Source of the DNA: Desulfobulbus sp.
GTDB lineage: Bacteria; Desulfobacterota; Desulfobulbia; Desulfobulbales; Desulfobulbaceae
Assembly (NCBI GenBank): GCA_030600525.1
Contig: JAUVLX010000072.1
Location: 1 to 12,342, forward strand
DNA: 12,342 nt
Direction of reading: 5' to 3'
This document shows positions 6,783 through 12,342 of the stretch, piece by piece. A program made the translations under genes and the position numbers. How positions within the stretch are numbered: position 1 is the stretch's first letter; each line of letters starts with the position of its first letter. Under the pieces are notes generated by a model that saw nothing but the letters and a program-made list of their open reading frames with translations, was not told the DNA's origin and ran no database searches.

Positions 6783-7355
6783 TCAGTCTGTCGGACCTGA
6801 ACCGCATGGATAACATTCTCTACACCACCCTGGTTCGGGTTTGTAGCACACCCAATAACAAACGCAGAATCTACCCTCCGAACCGTAACAACCATCACAT
6901 TGCAGACATTGTAAGCATTCTTCAGGCGGCGTGAACCAGAATCCACCAATCCCAAACTCAGGATCGAATATTGGTAAATATATTCCACCATTCTGATATA
7001 ATCTACTTACGGTTTTTTGGGTCTTTATAGGTGTAAATTTAGGAACTAGGAGTGCTAATACTGATTCGTCATTTATTGCTTTCTGTACTTTATTGGGGAA
7101 TTTCTTAATATCAATCTTGTTTCCACTAATCCAGCTATGTATTTGTTTTGCAGTGACTAGTTTGCTTTCACCAGGGTCATACTTCGCACCTAATAGCCTG
7201 AGAGCCGTTCTTTGAGCTTCCCTATCCATCAACTTTTTTGCCACATCTTGTGTAAACTGCGTATTACTATTGTGCAATATGCATGTGCACCCTTGTATAG
7301 AAACGAATAATGCAACGACGATCAAATAAGATAATTGCCAGTACCTCTTTTCCAT
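6783..7355 (-). CDS. Cysteine-rich putative lipoprotein of unknown function (cassette-borne)
   Basis: 190 residues. ATG 7355 has AAGGAG seven bases upstream; a longer in-frame version exists but would bury the signal peptide. The N-terminus is a lipoprotein-type signal (hydrophobic 9-20, then IQGC with Cys23; Gln at -2 is unusual). The middle (about 30-125) is polar and unrecognised. The last 45 residues carry ten cysteines: Cys147, 150, 153 and 156 as CxxCxxCxxC, then 164, 166 and 170, then 178, 181 and 184 as CxxCxxC. Such an array could bind metal or clusters or form disulfides in the periplasm; this is inference. Upstream is an attC-like site, so the gene looks like an integron cassette. 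Its stop lies four bases from the frame limit of the Tn3 fragment, so the natural C-terminus may have been cut. I do not recognise the family. Confidence 0.65.
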   Translation of the reverse strand: MEKRYWQLSYLIVVALFVSIQGCTCILHNSNTQFTQDVAKKLMDREAQRTALRLLGAKYDPGESKLVTAKQIHSWISGNKIDIKKFPNKVQKAINDESVLALLVPKFTPIKTQKTVSRLYQNGGIYLPIFDPEFGIGGFWFTPPEECLQCLQCDGCYGSEGRFCVCYWVCYKPEPGWCRECYPCGSGPTD

Positions 7356-7384
7356 CTCAGGCTCCTTATAGAAATTTTTACGAA

Positions 7385-7489
7385 ATCTAACGCTCAGGAT
7401 CAGTTGCACAAAAAGCCGTTAAAGGCATTTCACAATCTGCTACAAAATTGCGCTGGGTTTATGTGCCAGCCTGCATCCAGCTGTTAGTT
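7385..7489 (-). other. Integron attC-like recombination site
   Basis: On the minus strand the site ends in GTTAGAT (7391-7385), a full match to the GTTRRRY core, and begins with CTAACAGCT around 7487. The outer arms 7387-7403 and 7471-7487 pair as CTAAC, GCT, GGAT, CAG with single or double unpaired bases between blocks, which is the R/L box and extrahelical-base pattern of attC. Pairing continues with GCACA/TGTGC (7406-7410/7462-7466) around a variable centre. It lies between two same-strand genes, 62 bases after the stop of one and 29 before the start of the next, exactly as in a cassette array. The length of about 105 bp is within the attC range. Confidence 0.65.
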
Positions 7490-7550
7490 CAACCGTCGTA
7501 TCATAACCGAATCTATGCCTTTAAAATACCGGACTGCGTGGTCGACTACA

Positions 7551-8324
7551 TTACTGAAACTGTTCACAGATCTTGAATCCACCTACCCATGGGCCATGGT
7601 CTGTTTTGGTACGTGTTACCCTAATTTCCACGTAGTAATATCGGGCAATAAAATTGAAATCATGAGTGAAAGGGGTCGACATCGTACTGATTCCCGTACT
7701 CGAATGCATGTTAGAATCTAGCTCTGCAACAATTGGTGTGCTTCCAGACTCATCCAGGTATTGTAATGTAGCCGTAATTCGATAAGCTTTTCCAGTATCA
7801 TCTGGATCCATGTACAACACTGAGAATCTGTCCCAGTTGACATTGTCAGTTAATTTACCAGTGGTGTTAAAAACTGGCATAAATATCCGAATTTGACCAA
7901 TGGACGAGCCTTTGTGCCTGATTCTTCCAGCAGCGTCTTCGTACGAGTCGGTCTGAAGCGCTTCGTGCGAGGGTATGCCCGCTACCGCATTAAAACCGAA
8001 GCACGGATCAAGAGGGGGCTGTCCCTGACAACCACTTATAATCATAAAAACAACAGACAGAACCAGTGAAAGAAAAAGCACTTTAGGTTGGTAGTTGCTG
8101 ACAATCTTGTTGTGTTGGATATCTAAGAGCCCCGTTTCTCCACCGTTTTCAACGGAAAATATCTTATTACCCACCAAAAAGTGACACAGCTTTTTTCCAT
8201 TCCAACTAATCTCCATTGCTGGCCGCTTTTTTTCTTCGATCGTTATTTTGTTGGTCATTGGTCCATCTTGATATTTACTTTTGTTGCTCATGTTTATACG
8301 GATATGTTTCGGCAGCTTAGACAT
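7551..8324 (-). CDS. Putative membrane-anchored or lipoprotein-like protein of unknown function (cassette-borne)
   Basis: 257 residues from ATG 8324, with AGGAG seven bases upstream supporting this start over the TTG one codon earlier. It is organised as a polar, lysine-rich N-terminal part (1-80), one hydrophobic segment (82-98, ending ISGC at Cys99 like a lipobox), and a 158-residue C-terminal domain rich in beta-type, aromatic stretches (RYYYVEIRVTR near the end) with two further cysteines (108, 253). A lipobox nearly 100 residues in is odd. Either the true start is internal (a GTG at codon 82 has no good ribosome-binding site), the N-terminal part was fused on, or the protein is simply single-pass with its C-terminus outside. 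An attC-like site follows its stop. I do not recognise the family. Confidence 0.6.
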   Translation of the reverse strand: MSKLPKHIRINMSNKSKYQDGPMTNKITIEEKKRPAMEISWNGKKLCHFLVGNKIFSVENGGETGLLDIQHNKIVSNYQPKVLFLSLVLSVVFMIISGCQGQPPLDPCFGFNAVAGIPSHEALQTDSYEDAAGRIRHKGSSIGQIRIFMPVFNTTGKLTDNVNWDRFSVLYMDPDDTGKAYRITATLQYLDESGSTPIVAELDSNMHSSTGISTMSTPFTHDFNFIARYYYVEIRVTRTKTDHGPWVGGFKICEQFQ

Positions 8325-8361
8325 CAAGGTAGCTCCTCGTCACTTTTGGCATAATCGCCTG

Positions 8362-8368
8362 CCCTAAC
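8362..8368 (-). other. Possible attI/attC R-box before the first cassette
   Basis: On the minus strand the sequence reads TTTGTTAGGGC, a 6-of-7 match to GTTRRRY, 37 bases before the start of the lipoprotein-like gene. This is where the recombination point opening a cassette would be expected. I find no partner arm within 150 bases, so it is not a complete attC; a truncated attC or an attI remnant is possible, as is chance. Confidence 0.25.
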
Positions 8369-8455
8369 AAATTATTATCCAGAAATTGGACATCTCCTAC
8401 ATGATCCAAAATCCTCCATGCTGAGAATCCTGGGAAATCCATATATGCCCCATGG

Positions 8456-8474
8456 TGGCCGATATTATCGGCCA
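8456..8474. repeat. Perfect 9-1-9 palindrome in the intergenic region
   Basis: TGGCCGATA, T, TATCGGCCA is a perfect palindrome and as RNA would form an 8-bp stem with an ATT loop. A run of eight T begins 25 bases downstream on the plus strand, too far for a classical terminator. On the minus strand a consensus -35 (TTGACA, 8497-8492) lies upstream of a GATAAT inside the palindrome, but at 22-base spacing. Operator, cruciform or transposon-derived hairpin are all open. Confidence 0.4.
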
Positions 8475-8556
8475 TACATAACATGCTGTGATGTCAAAGT
8501 TTTTTTTAAGATCTGAACGTACGCTTTAATGTGACTAATTATCAACACTCCATTTT

Positions 8557-8585
8557 TTGCATATTTAATGCCACAATCATAAAAT
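8557..8585 (+). promoter_or_regulatory. Sigma70-like promoter in the gap before the integrase
   Basis: TTGCAT (8557-8562), 17 bases, TAAAAT (8580-8585) make a good sigma70 match in AT-rich DNA, with a start near 8592. The first candidate translated frame downstream is the 43-codon ORF at 8678; the broken integrase lies about 580 bases downstream. Confidence 0.5.
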
Positions 8586-8677
8586 ATCTACAACTAACTA
8601 TTATCACGTTACAATTCCAATTTTCGATTTTAATTCAATAAAATTTTAAGAGGAGAATTGGTGCATTTGGAGCACGT

Positions 8678-8809
8678 ATGGTGGTTCATTTCAACCAAGG
8701 ACTAACGCAGCCAGCCCCTACTACAGTCTTACAAATCGGTTCTGTGCCGATGCTTGAGGTAAGTTGGGAAAAAGTTGACACCAAAACAATGTGCAGTAAC
8801 TGTATTTAA
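8678..8809 (+). CDS. Possible small protein, 43 residues
   Basis: ATG 8678 follows GGAG with five bases between, and the frame runs 43 codons to TAA at 8807. It lies about 90 bases after the best promoter of the gap. The peptide has no signal or membrane segment and ends CSNCI. A second frame starting GTG at 8661 behind AAGAGGAG gives only 13 codons with two adjacent Trp. I recognise neither. The remaining gap, 8810-9172, shows nothing I can support except degenerate short frames on the minus strand. Confidence 0.25.
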   Translation: MVVHFNQGLTQPAPTTVLQIGSVPMLEVSWEKVDTKTMCSNCI

Positions 8810-9172
8810 TTGTGACTAGTTTCGAAGGGCGCTGGTCAAACAAAACAGCATTACAACTCAAGCCTTTAAGGAAAGTAGGTAACTAATATCGAGAGGTATC
8901 CCTTGGCAAGTCTCTGACGGGAAAAGTTGATCGAGATTGAGAATTTTACTGATGTTCCAAACCAAGGCCTTGCGTCAGCATTTCCGAAATTTATCAATTT
9001 TGGTAGCCAGGGCTAGGTTGATCTTCTCTGTACATCTCTTAACCAACGAAGCGCCTGTTTCGACTTGACCTTATTCCTGTTGCTCTTCAGTCCCTCCTAC
9101 GCTAATTCTATTTTTAGGATATCATTAGGTGCAGGCGATTTTCAGCCATTCTCTAATAACCGGAGGTGCACT

Positions 9173-10008
9173 ATGAAAGTTTCACAAGCTGTTGATTTCC
9201 ATCTGCAGTACCATCGGGCCAACTCCAAAAAAAAATACGGTCAAGACATGTGAGTTCGTTCTTTCCCGCTTCATAGCACAGTTCGGCAAACGTGACCTTG
9301 CCAGCATTTCTCATGAGGAGGTGCTGACTTTTCTTCTATCCCTGACCAAGAACAACAAACAGGCAATCAAACGAAATCGTTACTCGGTACTTTCATCTTT
9401 CTATAATTTCAGCATCAATACTGCAGCCAGGCTTGACCAATCCCTGTAATACAGCTGTCATCAAAAAGATATTCAAGCGTCCTCTGGCTATTCAGTGGCA
9501 AATTGTTGATAAAGAGACAATTGACGAGATAATAATCCGTACCACGAACACGCGAAATAGACTCATGCTAGAGCTTATGGCAAGAGGCGGGATGCGAGTC
9601 GGTGACGTCTTGAATCTGGTGCCAGCCGATATCCAAGAAAGGACTTTGGTTATACAAAACCCGAAAAGTGGCAGAGTTGGGGCGACAGTTTATGTTCCAC
9701 GAAAATTATTGGTAAGGTTAACCGACTATGTAAAAGCCAATAATTTCAATAGTGATGAACGGATTTTTTCAATCTCTTATGTCGCCACCTGGTCGATGGT
9801 GAAGAAAGATGGCAAGTTGGTTGATATCGAACTACGCCCGCATGATCTCAGACGTCATGCGGCAACCTATGCATCTAGATCCGGTACTCCTATTGAAATT
9901 GTCAGTAAAGTGATCTTGCGACATGCCGATTTATCGACAACCCAGAGATACTTGGGCAAGGTGAATGATTCAAAAGCAATCAGGTGGATTGAAACGCTGT
10001 ACGGGTAA
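9173..10008 (+). pseudogene. Tyrosine recombinase/integrase broken by two frameshifts
   Basis: ATG 9173 follows CCGGAGG at good spacing. Joining three frames gives an integrase of about 278 residues: MKVSQAVDFHLQYHRANSKK, then TCEFVLSRFIAQFG to YNFSINT, then LQPGLTNPCN to the stop. The first break is at an A9 run (9227-9235), where eight A would restore the frame; the second is a one-base excess near 9418-9427. The catalytic domain is intact in the last frame: Arg in ARGGMRVG, Lys in NPKSGR, His/Arg in RPHDLRRH, His in LRHADL and Tyr in TQRYLG. The N-terminal SAM-like domain is present but split. It lacks the extra helix region of integron IntI and does not resemble it, so it is not the integrase of the nearby cassettes. 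Slippage on the A9 run could repair the first break in part; the second makes an inactive gene likely, unless both are sequencing errors. Confidence 0.85.
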
Positions 10009-10026
10009 ACGAGGATAAATGCTGCT

Positions 10027-10056
10027 TGGGTGAGGGACCAAACCTCCCCATTTTTT
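10027..10056 (+). terminator. Intrinsic terminator after the broken integrase
   Basis: TGGG (10027-10030) and GAGG (10032-10035), with T10031 bulged, pair with CCTC and CCCA (10043-10050) around a seven-base loop, followed by six T. Position, 19 bases after the stop, and form fit the end of the integrase transcript. Confidence 0.75.
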
Positions 10057-10094
10057 GTTACGCCAGGTGTGGGCGCATTATGAGTAACAGTTTG

Positions 10095-10106
10095 TATACG
10101 TAACAA
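10095..10106 (+). repeat. Left copy of 12-bp inverted repeat flanking the recombinase pair
   Basis: TATACGTAACAA reads inward towards the tandem recombinases. The complementary copy is at 12283-12294. Related GTTAC/GTAAC words cluster just outside it (10057-10061, 10084-10088), so several recombinase half-sites may be present. Confidence 0.5.
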
Positions 10107-10268
10107 CCCTGTTTTTCCTTGTTGATTTAGATGGTTACCTGTAGCTAATTTTTCTCATTATATCCTTGCAAGTCAAGGGTTATCTCTGAATTGAGCGAAG
10201 TCAGGGACTGCTTGTGAGAATGGGCCCCCTTATCGTTCGTCGGAGCAAGTAGTTCCTGGCAGAGCGGT

Positions 10269-11132
10269 TTAACACCTCATATTCCACGAGGTTAACGATC
10301 CCTTTACTTCCATGATCCTAGTCATAGCCTGGTAATAGTCCATACGGGCCTTCTGGTTTGAAAGGCGGGCATAGCGCATCGTCGTCTTGATTTTACTATG
10401 ACCAAGCAGATACTGAATCGTAACAATGTCGGCACCAGCGTTGAGCAGATCAGTGGCCATCGTATGGCGAAGCTGATGGCAACTGACATGAACACCACTT
10501 TTTTCTGAATAGTACTCAGCCCTCTTCTGAATACCTCTTACCGATAAGGGCTTACCTTTGTAGAGACCTTTTTCAACCAGAAAGATACGAGGCTCATCCG
10601 TCTCCGGCCGTAACCGTAAATACGCAGCTAACGCTTCTGCCGCATCGTCGTAAAGATAAACCAGTCGGTCCCTGGCACCTTTTCCACACCGTACCATGAT
10701 CTGGTTGCGTTGATGGTCAATAACGCCCAGTGTAAGATTGGCCACCTCCTCAACTCTAAGTCCACATCGCAGCATCAACATGAATATGGCCACGTCACGC
10801 TGTTTGCTGATCACACTAAAAAAAGCAGCGACCTCACTGCCCTGAAGGCATCTCGGCAGAGGCTTGGGAAGACGCAGCGATAAACCGCTAACCACCGGAT
10901 TATCAAGCTCCCGTTGCTCCTCTTCATTGAGATAACGGTAAAAGCTGCGGATAGCGATCAGATGACCGTTGATCGTCTGAGGAGTGAGCCTTCTATCAAG
11001 AAGGATGTCGATAAAATGCTTGATATGTATCGACTCTGCCGATTCAACCGCAACTGGTAACCAGCTAAGAAAATGCTGCAGTCTATTTAGATAGTTTTTT
11101 CTTGTGTGGTTGGAGTAGTTTCTTCTCTTCAA
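10269..11132 (-). CDS. Tyrosine recombinase/integrase, second gene of a tandem pair
   Basis: 287 residues, XerC/D-like size. The SAM-like core-binding domain covers about 5-80 (NHTRKNYLNRLQHFLSWL) and the catalytic domain about 95-270, with the full set Arg126, Lys151, His219, Arg222, His245 and nucleophile Tyr254 (in MRYARLS). It starts with TTG 11132, preceded very closely by GGAGG, inside the end of the upstream recombinase gene; the frames overlap by 50 bases, so translation is probably coupled. No ATG lies near the start, and the next in-frame options would cut the first helix. The C-terminal segment (RYARLSNQ, DYYQAMTRI) closely resembles that of its neighbour, pointing to an old duplication. 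It likely acts with the neighbour as a heteromeric recombinase on the flanking repeats; that role is inference. Confidence 0.88.
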   Translation of the reverse strand: MKRRNYSNHTRKNYLNRLQHFLSWLPVAVESAESIHIKHFIDILLDRRLTPQTINGHLIAIRSFYRYLNEEEQRELDNPVVSGLSLRLPKPLPRCLQGSEVAAFFSVISKQRDVAIFMLMLRCGLRVEEVANLTLGVIDHQRNQIMVRCGKGARDRLVYLYDDAAEALAAYLRLRPETDEPRIFLVEKGLYKGKPLSVRGIQKRAEYYSEKSGVHVSCHQLRHTMATDLLNAGADIVTIQYLLGHSKIKTTMRYARLSNQKARMDYYQAMTRIMEVKGSLTSWNMRC

Positions 11133-12207
11133 ATACCTCCTGTAATGCAGTACTGACTAAGTAAGGTTCATCAGATGCTCCTCCCTGCTGGATAACCGTC
11201 ATGGCTCGGTAATAGTCTTCTCTTCTCCGCTGATCCGAGAGTCGTGCATAGCGCAGAGTCATCTCAATATCCTGATGGCCCAGGATCTGCTGCAAGACCT
11301 CGACGCGCATACCACCATTGATCATCTCGGTAGCAAAAGTGTGTCTGAGGCTGTGAGGGCTGTACCCCTTATCTAATAGCCCGGCCCGTTCAAGCGTCTT
11401 TCTCATCGCACTCCAAGCAGCAACATAGCTCAGTGGTTTGTCCGATCTGCCGTAGAACAGGTAGTGCTTTGTCTTATCGCGGCTCCGGAGCCACTGTTTC
11501 AGCGCCTGTTCAGCATCACTACTATAGTATACTTCTCTTCCTTCATAGTTCTTCGAACCAACGTACAAGAGGATCTTCTGATCATGTAGAAGGATATCGC
11601 CAAGCTTTACCCCCAACAATTCGCCAATCCGCATACCAGTTCGCAAGAGGAGCATGATCAAAGCTCGATTTCTTACGCTTGCAATTGCATCGAGAATACG
11701 GTCGATATCTTCTTTGGGAATTGCCTTGGGGAGCGCGTCCGGCTCCTGAATGCGAATTTTGGGTTTCATGACTTTCTGAGCTACGATCTCCTGGTCTACC
11801 AGGTACGTGATGAAGGCATAGACTACCCTCAAGTGGGAGATTACGGAGACAGTCTTTAGCCCCCTATCTTGTTCGTTTTCAACAAAAGCACTGACGTCAC
11901 CCCTCGTCAATGCCAATATCGAACTGCTTTCTTTGTTGAGGAAATGCATGAAAGCCAAAATGACGCCGCCAGCATGATCAATGGTATGAAATGAAAGGTT
12001 CTTGATGTACTTGCCGTGCAGATATTGTGTGACCAATTTGTTGCCCGGCAAGCCACTTGCGTTTATGCGCTTAGTCCAGCGGTCCAATATCTTTCGTTTA
12101 TAAGGAACAGCACCGGATGCAGGCGACGGAAAGCGGAAGCGAGATTGTGCGGTTGGATGGTAATCAGGGGTTATTACGTCTTGGTGTATACTTGTTGTTT
12201 CAGTCAT
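11083..12207 (-). CDS. Tyrosine recombinase/integrase, first gene of a tandem pair
   Basis: 374 residues from ATG 12207, with GGAGG six bases upstream. An N-terminal extension of about 35 residues precedes the core-binding SAM-like domain (about 40-140). The catalytic domain follows (about 160-335), with Arg193 (TGMRIGELL), Lys219 (GSKNYEG), His285 and Arg288 (HSLRHTFATEM), His311 (LGHQD) and Tyr320 (LRYARLS). A lysine-rich tail of about 35 residues overlaps the start of the second recombinase. All catalytic residues are in place, so it should be active. An extended -10 promoter lies about 50 bases upstream, and the right flanking repeat sits just upstream of that, so binding of the recombinases there could repress their own synthesis. 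It is not IntI-like. Confidence 0.9.
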   Translation of the reverse strand: MTETTSIHQDVITPDYHPTAQSRFRFPSPASGAVPYKRKILDRWTKRINASGLPGNKLVTQYLHGKYIKNLSFHTIDHAGGVILAFMHFLNKESSSILALTRGDVSAFVENEQDRGLKTVSVISHLRVVYAFITYLVDQEIVAQKVMKPKIRIQEPDALPKAIPKEDIDRILDAIASVRNRALIMLLLRTGMRIGELLGVKLGDILLHDQKILLYVGSKNYEGREVYYSSDAEQALKQWLRSRDKTKHYLFYGRSDKPLSYVAAWSAMRKTLERAGLLDKGYSPHSLRHTFATEMINGGMRVEVLQQILGHQDIEMTLRYARLSDQRRREDYYRAMTVIQQGGASDEPYLVSTALQEVFEEKKLLQPHKKKLSK

Positions 12208-12255
12208 TGTGCCCTCCTTTTTCTTTTGATGAAAAAACAGGCTGTTAATGACCGT

Positions 12256-12264
12256 ATTATAACA
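12256..12264 (-). promoter_or_regulatory. Extended -10 promoter of the recombinase pair
   Basis: On the minus strand the sequence reads TGTTATAAT: a perfect TATAAT hexamer with the TGn extension. No good -35 is present at 17 bases, which is usual for extended -10 promoters. It lies about 50 bases before the ATG, and the inverted repeat at 12283-12294 falls about where the -35 region and upstream contacts would be. Confidence 0.55.
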
Positions 12265-12282
12265 TTTTATTCGGCTTTAACT

Positions 12283-12294
12283 TTGTTACGTATA
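12283..12294 (-). repeat. Right copy of 12-bp inverted repeat flanking the recombinase pair
   Basis: TTGTTACGTATA is the exact complement of the copy at 10095-10106. It continues as TACAGC where the left copy has CA, so the match stops at 12. It lies upstream of the recombinase promoter and may be both an element end and an operator. Confidence 0.5.
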
Positions 12295-12342
12295 TACAGC
12301 ATCAATGTCTCTTTCTGATCGCCGAACAGCCGTTCCCATTTT

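Larger units (their letters stand above)
10095..12294 (-). mobile_element. Putative compact mobile element with tandem tyrosine recombinases
   Basis: Two intact, overlapping recombinase genes on the minus strand fill an interval of about 2.2 kb bounded by exact 12-bp inverted repeats. No cargo gene fits inside. Tandem overlapping tyrosine recombinases bounded by inverted repeats recall recombinase-in-trio (RIT) elements, but only two same-strand genes are present and the third, opposite-strand integrase is of another type. The boundaries are inferred from the repeats alone; no target duplication is evident. Confidence 0.4.

Noticed and set aside
9173..10008. The broken integrase as the missing IntI of the cassette array, because it is divergent from the cassettes.
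   Set aside because: The catalytic-domain sequence is not IntI-like, the IntI-specific extra region is absent, and it is about 800 bases from the first R-box-like site with no clear attI.
11090..11110. An A-rich slippery-looking stretch in the recombinase overlap as a programmed -1 frameshift site.
   Set aside because: The heptamer is not in the zero frame, and the second gene lies in the +1 frame, so a -1 shift would not join the two; a close GGAGG and a TTG start explain translation better.

Overview
The window looks like an accessory or junction region of a Gram-negative bacterial chromosome. By inference only, the double-Cache hybrid histidine kinase and the mobile-gene style suggest a Desulfobacterota-like (former Deltaproteobacteria) host. 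There is no rRNA, tRNA or CRISPR array to confirm the lineage.

Left part (1-2.6 kb, minus strand): an alkylation-damage gene set. It consists of an Ada-N/AraC/AlkA fusion (regulator plus 3-methyladenine glycosylase), an O6-alkylguanine-DNA methyltransferase coupled to it by an ATGA overlap, and an alkyltransferase-like (ATL) protein cut by the window edge. The ATL carries Trp in place of the acceptor Cys. Together they would cover phosphotriester sensing, base excision, direct reversal, and flagging of lesions for excision repair. A palindromic element of about 160 bp with terminal inverted repeats, MITE-like and apparently undescribed, sits between the methyltransferase and the ATL gene. The upstream gap of about 360 bp has a perfect 7-3-7 palindrome over a candidate promoter for the repair genes and a divergent sigma70-like promoter.

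2.84-5.67 kb, plus strand: a 940-residue hybrid sensor kinase (TM, two Cache-like modules, TM, PAS, HisKA, HATPase, receiver), apparently an orphan with no separate response regulator in view.

5.67-6.78 kb: mobile debris. There is a cluster of IS66-type end sequences, a structured GC-rich stretch ending in a terminator-like hairpin, and an internal fragment of a Tn3-family transposase with an in-frame amber stop.

6.78-8.37 kb, minus strand: two lipoprotein-like genes of unknown function separated by a sequence that folds like an integron attC site, so they look like gene cassettes. No IntI is visible. One protein ends in a dense CxxC-type cysteine array.

8.37-9.17 kb: mostly non-coding, with a strong palindrome, a good promoter and a possible 43-residue ORF.

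9.17-12.34 kb: tyrosine recombinases. A plus-strand integrase is broken by two single-base frameshifts and followed by a terminator. Two intact, overlapping recombinase genes lie on the minus strand and are bracketed by a 12-bp inverted repeat, suggesting a compact mobile element of about 2.2 kb.
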